DNA of 5,437 nucleotides, from the NCBI GenBank assembly GCA_014379065.1, contig JACMMM010000122.1, positions 1 to 5,437 on the forward strand, written 5' to 3'. This DNA comes from Saprospiraceae bacterium (lineage in GTDB: Bacteria; Bacteroidota; Bacteroidia; Chitinophagales; Saprospiraceae). A program made the translations under genes and the position numbers. A model generated the notes under the pieces. The model ran no database searches. It was not told the origin of the DNA and was given only the letters and a program-made list of their open reading frames with translations. This document shows positions 1 through 5,125 of the stretch, one piece after another (the first letter of the stretch is position 1; each line of letters opens with the position of its first letter).

Positions 1-1
1 A

Positions 2-121
2 GAGGAATTTCCGCTAAGTTATAAATACGGCGTTTGGAATACGCGCACGAACAAGTTTCTCGGCTTTGAAGAAGGCGGGAATCGTCCCATCTATGGCGGT
101 CAGCAGTCACCCTCCTCCGGC
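2..121 (+). pseudogene. MalQ-like starch-binding domain fragment, truncated
   Basis: This frame is open from the left edge and reads as a short beta-rich segment (EFPLSYKYGVWN, then FLGFEEGGNRPIYG). It resembles the end of a CBM20-type starch-binding domain as found in the N-terminal half of Bacteroidota 4-alpha-glucanotransferase (MalQ), where a phrase like FPLEYK...NNPNRYL precedes the GH77 catalytic domain. In that family several hundred catalytic residues should follow. Here the resemblance ends around base 97-121, and the frame runs into a Lys/Ala/Ser-rich stretch (AFAKASAVKKAKASKSAKAG) without catalytic motifs. The frame stays open to a stop at 389-391, but bases 205-391 are clearly coding for BatB in another frame, so that tail is not believable protein. 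I call it the broken remnant of a malQ-like gene whose start lies outside the window. The family assignment rests on about 30 residues from memory; another glycan-binding protein is possible. Confidence 0.5.
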
Positions 122-180
122 ACTGCCTTCGCTAAGGCTTCGGCAGTTAAAAAGGCTAAGGCGAGTAAAAGCGCGAAGGC
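111..180. repeat. GC-rich imperfect repeat at the MalQ/Bat junction
   Basis: This stretch has internal repeat structure. GCCTT-CGCT-AAGGC at 125-138 is a perfect 5-bp hairpin. GCTAAGGC occurs at 131-138 and again at 155-162. GCCTTCGC at 125-132 is the exact reverse complement of GCGAAGGC at 173-180. GAAGGCGGG occurs at 71-79 and 175-183, so a 9-base direct repeat flanks the element. It resembles the small interspersed palindromic elements (REP/MITE-like) seen in many bacterial genomes, which translate as FAKASA-like phrases when read through. It sits exactly where the MalQ-like fragment loses homology and just before the TTG start of the Bat gene. Only one copy is in the window, so dispersal cannot be judged here. 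Confidence 0.45.
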
Positions 181-204
181 GGGGAACACATTAAATTTAC
201 CACA

Positions 205-1848
205 TTGGCTACATTCTATTTCGAAAGTCCTTACCTGCTCTACCTTCTGGGAATCGTTCCCTTGCAGGCACTTTTGCTGTGGGCCTATTGGCGTTGGCGG
301 CAGCAAACCTTGCGGCGTTTGGGTTCGCCAGCGCTGGAAGAACGCTTGTTGCAAGGGTTTTCGATCCAGCGTTTTTGGGGCAAAAATTTGATGTTCGTCG
401 GAGGCTTGGCGTTGGTGATTATTGCGATTGCCAGTCCTGTGAGGATTGAGAAGGAGGAAGATAAGATGCAGAACAGCGCCGACGTAGTGATCGCGCTCGA
501 CATATCGAACAGCATGTTGGCCACCGATGTGAAACCCAGCCGATTGGAGCAGGCCAAAAGTTTTATCCAACGATTGGCGCCAGCGTTGGACGGCGAACGG
601 CTTGGGCTGGTGTTTTTTGCGGGCGAAGCTTTCCCGCAAATGCCGCTTTCCACGGATTTTGAGGCGTTATTGATGTTCGCCCGTAATGCCCAGCCTGATT
701 TCATCACTGACCAAGGCACCGACATAGGCGCCGCGATCGAATCCTGCAAACGGATACTCGAAACTGATGCAGAAACCGGACGGGCCATTGTGCTCATCAG
801 CGATGGCGAAAACCACGAAGAAAAAATCCTACAGCGTGTGCGAGAAGCATACGAGGCGGGAGTTGTAATTTACACCGTTGGCGTGGGTTCGGCGGGTGGT
901 GCAAGCATTCCATCAGGGAAAGGCGAACTTCGCCGTGACGGTATGGGGAAACCCGTGCGCAGTTCCGCCAATGAATCGCTCATGCAATCACTGGCTGAAT
1001 CGGGTGGGGGAGAGGCCCTTAACCTCCGCGACCCTGACCGCGCTCTTTCGACCATCAAAAGCGCGGTGAGTCGGCTTCAAAAAAGTGCCGTGATGGCCAA
1101 TGCTACGAGCAAGAAAATCTATTATTTCCCTTGGGTGTTGCTGGCTGCGCTATTGTTGCTGATTTCCGAACAAGTAATGCAGTGGAAGAAAAAGGGTGTT
1201 TCTACTGCAATTGTGTTGCTGCTTGCCGGTTATTTGTCCGCTCAATCTGAACACAGTGCCCTCCGGCAAGGAGAGCGTTATTATGACAAGGGCGACTACG
1301 AAAAAGCCCAGGAGGCCTACCAAAAATCAAAAAGCAGTGCGGCCCGCTATAATGCGGGAAATGCCGCTTATCTCCAATCTGAATATGCCGAGGCCGCCCA
1401 ATTTTTCCGCGAGGCTGCTGAAAAGAGCCTTTCTCCTGCCGACAAATCCAATGCGCTCTACAACCTCGGCAATGCCTGCCTCCTACAAGGCGATTACCGT
1501 GCGGCCATAGAAGCTTATGAGCGCAGTCTCCGGCTCGTTCCCAAACGCCCCGACGCGCAGAAAAACCTGCAAATCGCCAAACGAAAACTGCAAGAGCCGC
1601 CGCCACCCCCCCAATCTCCCCCTCCGCCACCCCCTCCTCCGCCGCCGCCAAGTGTGCGACCTCGGCAGAATTATCTTGACCAGGCCTCCCCATCGCGAAA
1701 GAAAGAGATTCCGCCTACAAATCTTCCTGCTGATACCGCCCGGCGTTTGCTCAACGAGGCAGTGCTTTCTGAAGAGCAGAAAAACGCCGGGGCTTACCGG
1801 GAGTTAGCGCCTGCGAATCGGCCTTCGCGTTTGAAGAAGGATTGGTAG
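205..1848 (+). CDS. BatB-BatC fusion: vWA/TPR aerotolerance protein
   Basis: The first half is BatB. It has two N-terminal membrane segments (about residues 11-28 and 62-77), then a von Willebrand A domain from about 92 to 290 with a complete MIDAS: D99-x-S101-x-S103, T172 in GTDIG, and D200 in SDGE. A third membrane segment follows at about 305-321. The second half is BatC: a signal-peptide-like stretch (KKK, hydrophobic run, LSAQ; about 328-347), three TPR-like repeats (about 351-448), a proline tract (465-482, eleven prolines in a row at 472-482) and a C-terminal KDW. Bat proteins are thought to form an inner-membrane complex with the vWA domain and TPRs on the periplasmic side, linked to oxidative-stress tolerance. 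They are normally separate genes in batA-batB-batC-batD. Start: TTG at 205 is the first usable start after the in-frame stop TAA at 166-168, and the N-terminus (FYFESPYLLYLL) matches where BatB proteins begin; there is no Shine-Dalgarno. M325 (base 1177) could be a separate BatC start. Confidence 0.9.
   Translation: MATFYFESPYLLYLLGIVPLQALLLWAYWRWRQQTLRRLGSPALEERLLQGFSIQRFWGKNLMFVGGLALVIIAIASPVRIEKEEDKMQNSADVVIALDISNSMLATDVKPSRLEQAKSFIQRLAPALDGERLGLVFFAGEAFPQMPLSTDFEALLMFARNAQPDFITDQGTDIGAAIESCKRILETDAETGRAIVLISDGENHEEKILQRVREAYEAGVVIYTVGVGSAGGASIPSGKGELRRDGMGKPVRSSANESLMQSLAESGGGEALNLRDPDRALSTIKSAVSRLQKSAVMANATSKKIYYFPWVLLAALLLLISEQVMQWKKKGVSTAIVLLLAGYLSAQSEHSALRQGERYYDKGDYEKAQEAYQKSKSSAARYNAGNAAYLQSEYAEAAQFFREAAEKSLSPADKSNALYNLGNACLLQGDYRAAIEAYERSLRLVPKRPDAQKNLQIAKRKLQEPPPPPQSPPPPPPPPPPPSVRPRQNYLDQASPSRKKEIPPTNLPADTARRLLNEAVLSEEQKNAGAYRELAPANRPSRLKKDW
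1597..1650 (+). repeat. Proline-codon tract with C runs inside batBC
   Basis: Residues 465-482 of the Bat fusion are five prolines, QS, then eleven prolines, forming the linker between the TPRs and the C-terminal tail. The DNA contains a seven-C run at 1606-1612 and five-C runs at 1618-1622 and 1630-1634. On the template strand these are G runs close enough to allow a G-quadruplex, and the seven-C run is a plausible slippage site. Polyproline runs stall ribosomes and usually depend on elongation factor EF-P. Confidence 0.8.
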
Positions 1849-1853
1849 GGAGA

Positions 1854-2058
1854 GTCGTCATTGGGTCATTAATCGTCATTAGTCGTCATTGGGGTCATTA
1901 ATCGTCATTAGTCGTCATTGGGGTCATTAATCGTCATTAGTCGTCATTGGGGTCATTAATCGTCATTGGTCATTTTGCTTACCCAAAATGACCAATGACG
2001 ATTAATGACCCCAATGACGACTAATGACCCAATGACGACAAATGACCTAATGACGATC
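1854..2058. repeat. GTCATT/AATGAC tandem array folding into a giant hairpin
   Basis: The left side holds tandem units of 28-29 bases starting at 1854, 1882, 1911 and 1940 (the first lacks one G, the last diverges at its final base). Each unit contains three GTCATT words in differing contexts (TCGTCATT, GGGTCATT, ATCGTCATT). The right side holds the same words as reverse complement (AATGAC). I count 13 GTCATT on the left (1857-1974) and 8 AATGAC on the right (1987-2054). Bases 1933-1977 and 1984-2028 are perfect 45-base inverted repeats with a 6-base loop (CTTACC); beyond 2028 the pairing continues imperfectly. It fills most of the gap between the Bat gene and the next promoter. As RNA it would be a very stable hairpin and could end or stabilise the Bat transcript, but no T-tract follows it directly, so calling it a terminator is inference. 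Confidence 0.95.
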
Positions 2059-2096
2059 ACCCACTTCTGTCATTTTGTGCAAAACACGGGTGACAT

Positions 2097-2131
2097 TCTG
2101 GCACTTTTTCCAAAAAGAAGGCTTACTTTTG
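2097..2131 (+). promoter_or_regulatory. Bacteroidota-type promoter for the zinc-ribbon/miaB operon
   Basis: TACTTTTG at 2124-2131 exactly matches the Bacteroidota -7 consensus TAnnTTTG recognised by the phylum's primary sigma factor. The -33 side is weak: TTCTGG near 2096-2101 sits at a roughly acceptable distance. A start of transcription near 2135-2140 would give a leader of about 25-30 bases before the ATG at 2166. Its place just upstream of a run of closely packed genes supports it. The -7 element is seen; the -33 element and start point are inferred. Confidence 0.55.
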
Positions 2132-2165
2132 CGGGCGTTTTGCAAAACCTGATACCCCACGAACC

Positions 2166-2768
2166 ATGTTTGTTTTTGGAAAAAAAGACACCACCCTGCG
2201 CTCCGAACGAATGTTTGGGAAAAAATGTCCCAACTGTTCGGCTGCTGGGACCACTGAGATGCGTGTTTTAGCACAATACGTTCACTTTTATTGGATTCCA
2301 TTTTTCCCACTAAGCAAAAAAGGGGTTTCGCAATGCGAGCAGTGCAAGCAAAAACTGGAATTCAAGGATATGCCCTCCAGTTTTCAAATGGAATACGAGG
2401 CCATGCGGGACGAAGTGAAAGCCCCGATATGGCATTTTGCGGGCTTAGGTGCCTTGGCCATTTTATTAGCCTTTGCTTGGCATAGTAATAAAGTTGACAA
2501 TGAAAATGACCTCTTATACCTCAACAATCCGCAAGTTGGCGACCGATATGAGATCAAGACAGATCTTTTGAATTACACTCTGATGAAAGTTGCCACAGTA
2601 AAAGGCGATACAATTGGTGTGCAAGCGAATGCCATGCAAGTCAGCAAAAGCTATAAACTCATCAATATTGACAAGCCCCAAAATTATCATCAACTGGTGG
2701 AACCAATGCTCAAATCTGAATTGATGGAAATGTTCACAAGCGGTGAACTTATGAATGTAAACCGTTGA
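2166..2768 (+). CDS. Zinc-ribbon single-pass membrane protein, unknown function
   Basis: The 200-residue protein starts with a zinc ribbon: C21-P-N-C24 and C57-E-Q-C60 separated by the phrase FYWIPFFPLSKKG. That pattern (two CxxC knuckles around an F/Y-x-W-I-P-F-F-P core) resembles the zinc_ribbon_15 type. One membrane segment follows at about 87-105 (FAGLGALAILLAFAWH). The C-terminal domain of about 95 residues (108-200) is not one I recognise; NPQVGDRYEI...YTLMKVATVKGDTIGVQAN looks like a small beta-sheet domain that would lie outside the cytoplasm. The ATG at 2166 gives the usual FGKK start of such ribbons and lies about 35 bases after the -7 element; M16 is a less likely alternative. Its stop is 6 bases before miaB, so the two are probably co-transcribed. 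No function is assigned; metal or redox sensing would be a guess. Confidence 0.85.
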   Translation: MFVFGKKDTTLRSERMFGKKCPNCSAAGTTEMRVLAQYVHFYWIPFFPLSKKGVSQCEQCKQKLEFKDMPSSFQMEYEAMRDEVKAPIWHFAGLGALAILLAFAWHSNKVDNENDLLYLNNPQVGDRYEIKTDLLNYTLMKVATVKGDTIGVQANAMQVSKSYKLINIDKPQNYHQLVEPMLKSELMEMFTSGELMNVNR

Positions 2769-2774
2769 ATTAAA

Positions 2775-4211
2775 ATGCTTTACGACGCAAACCCGACCCT
2801 CGAAGGGGTCAAAACAATAGACGAAGCCCTTCAAGGCAGCGTGTTTTTTAAAGAACATGGCGTGGTGAGCAATACACCCGGGCTAAAGCATTTTTATATC
2901 GAGAGCTATGGTTGTGCTATGAATTTCTCCGATTCGGAAATCGTGGCTAGCATCCTCGGCGACATCGGTTACGCCCCCACCCGCAACATGGAAGAGAGTG
3001 ATCTCATCCTTGTAAATACCTGCTCCATCCGCGAAAAAGCTGAGGAAACCGTGCGCAAACGCCTGAAAGTCTTTGCATTGATGAAGCGCGCGCGTCCGGG
3101 AATAAAAGTCGGTGTGCTCGGTTGCATGGCTGAACGCCTCAAAAAGCAATGGCTCGAAGAAGAAAAACTCGTTGACCTCGTCGTCGGCCCAGATGCTTAT
3201 CGTGATCTGCCCAATCTCATTGGCGGCGCAGAAGACGGTGGGCGCATGGTGAACGTGCTGCTCAGCCGCGAAGAAACCTACGCCGACATTAGCCCAGTGC
3301 GCCTCGACTCGAACGGAGTGACAGCTTTTATTTCCATCATGCGCGGCTGCGACAATATGTGTTCGTTCTGCGTAGTACCCTTTACCCGGGGTCGCGAGCG
3401 TTCGCGGGAACCCTTCAGCATCGTGGCCGAAGCGCGGGATTTGTTTGAAAAAGGTTACCGCGAAGTCACGCTATTGGGTCAAAACGTGGATTCCTACAAA
3501 TGGGAAAATCCAGAATCGGGCGACCGCGCCGACTTTGCCGACCTGCTGGCGATGACCGCAGATATTCACCCCGATTTGCGGGTACGGTTTAGCACCAGTC
3601 ACCCGAAAGACATGACAGACAAGGTGTTGCACACGATGGCTGCCCACGAAAATATTTGCAAATACATCCACTTGCCCGTTCAATCCGGCAACTCGCGCGT
3701 GCTCGAAATGATGAACCGCACCTATGATCGCGCATGGTATATGGAGCGTGTTGAAAGTATCCGGCGCATCATGCCAGACGCCGCGATTTCGAGCGACATT
3801 ATCACGGGCTTCTGTTCAGAGACGGAGGAAGAGCACCAGGACACGCTTTCGATGATCGAATGGGCAGGCTACTCCATGTCGTATATGTTTTCTTACTCTG
3901 AGCGTCCCGGTACCCTTGCTGCTCGCAAATACGCCGACGATGTTCCAGAAGAAGTGAAAAAACGCCGACTTCAAGAGGTCATTGCATTGCAAAGGGCGGT
4001 AGGCTTCCGATACAATCAGGGCGAAATTGGCAAGACGTTCCGGGTGTTGATCGAGCGCGATTCAAGCAAGTCTGACCAAGAGTTTTGTGGCCGGAATTCA
4101 CAGAATAGCATGTGTGTATTTCCCAAAAAAGAGGGTTTGAAGCCGGGGGATTATGTGATGGTGAAGATTAGGGAGGTGACGAGCGCGACGTTGTTGGGGG
4201 AGGTGGTTTGA
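2775..4211 (+). CDS. miaB: tRNA-2-methylthio-N6-dimethylallyladenosine synthase MiaB
   Basis: MiaB adds the 2-methylthio group to i6A37 of tRNAs reading UNN codons, using S-adenosylmethionine and two [4Fe-4S] clusters in the cytoplasm. All three domains are visible in 478 residues. The N-terminal methylthiotransferase domain (about 38-165) has cluster cysteines C47 (in ESYGCAMN), C83 (NTCSIR) and C117 (LGCMAE). The radical-SAM domain (about 180-400) has C192-x3-C196-x2-C199 followed by VPFTRGRERSR. The C-terminal TRAM domain (about 413-478) would bind tRNA. HLPVQSGNSRVLEMMNRTY separates MiaB from RimO-like relatives. CAMN replaces the more usual CQMN, which I regard as minor. A roughly 38-residue N-terminal extension before the first domain is usual in Bacteroidota MiaB. 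It starts 6 bases after the zinc-ribbon gene and ends 13 bases before the TPR gene, as part of one operon. Confidence 0.96.
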   Translation: MLYDANPTLEGVKTIDEALQGSVFFKEHGVVSNTPGLKHFYIESYGCAMNFSDSEIVASILGDIGYAPTRNMEESDLILVNTCSIREKAEETVRKRLKVFALMKRARPGIKVGVLGCMAERLKKQWLEEEKLVDLVVGPDAYRDLPNLIGGAEDGGRMVNVLLSREETYADISPVRLDSNGVTAFISIMRGCDNMCSFCVVPFTRGRERSREPFSIVAEARDLFEKGYREVTLLGQNVDSYKWENPESGDRADFADLLAMTADIHPDLRVRFSTSHPKDMTDKVLHTMAAHENICKYIHLPVQSGNSRVLEMMNRTYDRAWYMERVESIRRIMPDAAISSDIITGFCSETEEEHQDTLSMIEWAGYSMSYMFSYSERPGTLAARKYADDVPEEVKKRRLQEVIALQRAVGFRYNQGEIGKTFRVLIERDSSKSDQEFCGRNSQNSMCVFPKKEGLKPGDYVMVKIREVTSATLLGEVV

Positions 4212-4224
4212 ACTTAAAACCTAC

Positions 4225-4827
4225 ATGGTCATGCCTATACATCGCAAACACCTTTATTTCCCCCTGCTAATTGGCCTATCTGGGCTTGTCATTGTAGCTT
4301 ACATCTACTTCCGTCCGCCCTTCTGGACCGGATTTCTTTTTTTAGGTTTTTGTTTAGGTGTAAGTTGGTTCGTGCGGACGCGATATGTAGTGTTTTTCAA
4401 AGGGTTAAACTTGCTTAATCGCCAGAAATTTAGAGCCGCTGAGATTGAATTTTTGACTTTTTTGGAACAATTAAAAAAAAGCCCGAGCCTAAAAAATCAG
4501 GCGAGGTTTTGGTACTACGGCGCATTTACAGCCGACATAGAAGCCATGACGATGAATAACCTCGGCGTGATAAAAATGGCACAGGACCAACCAGAACCGG
4601 CTTCTGCTTACTTGCAACGAGCCCTACAGATAGACCAACGTTATGCAAAGCCACACTACAACCTTGCAGTATTGGCAGGAGTCGCTGGAGATGAAGATTT
4701 GGCACGTCAGCATTTTCAGAAAGCCCTTGATTTGGGGTATGATGGTGATACTTTTGATCAATTTTTGCAAAAGATAGTAGTGGAGTATGCGAAAACTTAC
4801 GCAGGGAGAAATAGTATAAACGAATGA
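4225..4827 (+). CDS. Two-TM membrane protein with cytoplasmic TPR repeats
   Basis: This 200-residue protein has two N-terminal membrane segments (about 11-29 and 33-50) joined by a very short turn (FRPP). Flanking basic residues (HRK before, RTR after) place both termini in the cytoplasm. The soluble part has two recognisable TPRs, about 106-139 (MNNLGVIKMAQDQPEPASAY...) and 142-175 (KPHYNLAVLAGVAGDEDLAR...), and a possible degenerate helical pair at about 53-86. TPRs mediate protein contacts, so a scaffold role is likely, but the partner is unknown and no symbol is justified. The start is ATG 4225 or ATG 4231 (M3); both sit just after miaB and neither has a Shine-Dalgarno. Its TGA stop overlaps the next ATG (ATGA at 4824-4827), a sign of translational coupling. 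Confidence 0.8.
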   Translation: MVMPIHRKHLYFPLLIGLSGLVIVAYIYFRPPFWTGFLFLGFCLGVSWFVRTRYVVFFKGLNLLNRQKFRAAEIEFLTFLEQLKKSPSLKNQARFWYYGAFTADIEAMTMNNLGVIKMAQDQPEPASAYLQRALQIDQRYAKPHYNLAVLAGVAGDEDLARQHFQKALDLGYDGDTFDQFLQKIVVEYAKTYAGRNSINE

Positions 4828-5125
4828 CCGATATCCTCATCCTGAAAGAACGCATCAAAAACTCCATCTTGATTGGAGAGAGCGACTTCCGGGAATTCAA
4901 GTCTGCCTGGGAGGGCAAACCGGGCAACAAAAAGCCCCGTTTGGTCAAGCACATCTGCGAGGACATCGCTGAGGGCTTGGTAGCGTTTGCCAACTCTGAT
5001 GGGGGAGAACTCCCCGGCCTTTGCTCTATTCCAATTCCAATTGGTTCACTATTACGCTCTTCAAAAAAACAAACCGAAACGCCTTCGCTTCAAGCGAGAT
5101 AATACCTGAGTACGAAATAGCATAA
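4824..5125 (+). pseudogene. Schlafen AlbA_2-type ATP-binding protein, internally deleted
   Basis: The first 63 codons read as the start of an AlbA_2 (Schlafen-type) ATP-binding protein: ESDFREFK at residues 19-26 and VAFANSDGGEL at 53-63, the two hallmark motifs at the beginning of that domain. Normally (LL)VGV-type residues and several hundred more follow. Here the resemblance ends at GGEL (about base 5012), and the frame continues as PGLCSIPIPIG to a stop at 5100-5102. From 5012, a different frame reads PRPLLYSNSNWFTITLFKK...PEYEIA and stops at 5123-5125, directly before the next ATG. I read this as the original C-terminal tail of the same kind of gene, so most of the middle is deleted with a change of frame. 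The start is set by the ATGA overlap with the TPR gene. A short intact 92-residue protein (4824-5102) could still be made, but it lacks the rest of the nucleotide-binding fold. Confidence 0.65.

Noticed and set aside
148..187. Histone H1-like Lys/Ala-rich tail (VKKAKASKSAKAG) on the left-edge frame
   Set aside because: The composition follows from the short DNA repeats GCTAAGGC and GCGAAGGC, and the frame then runs into BatB coding sequence.
191..199. TTAAATTTA as a -7 promoter element (TAnnTTTG) for the Bat gene
   Set aside because: The final G is missing, no -33 element is in place, and it would lie only about 6 bases before the start codon.
2..391. Full-length reading of the left-edge frame to its stop at 391
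   Set aside because: From 205 on it overlaps well-conserved BatB codons in another frame, and its translation (Cys/Trp/Gly-rich) matches nothing recognisable.
285..797. Minus-strand reading frames opposite batBC, miaB and the activator
   Set aside because: All lie opposite strongly supported + strand genes and show no recognisable domains or start signals.
1854..2058. CRISPR array
   Set aside because: Units are contiguous with no unique spacers, and the second half is inverted rather than repeated in the same direction.
2068..2109. Rho-independent terminator: TGTCA...TGACA imperfect hairpin with a TTTTT run at 2105-2109
   Set aside because: The stem needs G-U pairs and a bulge, and the T run lies about 9 bases beyond it; too weak to annotate.
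2005..2271. 88-codon reading frame starting with MTPMTTNDPMTTND
   Set aside because: Its repeated N-terminus is just the translated AATGAC array, and the rest overlaps the promoter and zinc-ribbon gene in another frame.
5085..5097. TCGCTT-C-AAGCGA palindrome as an operator for the sigma-54 gene
   Set aside because: Single short palindrome inside the decayed coding tail, no second copy in the window and no promoter nearby; chance is a fair explanation.
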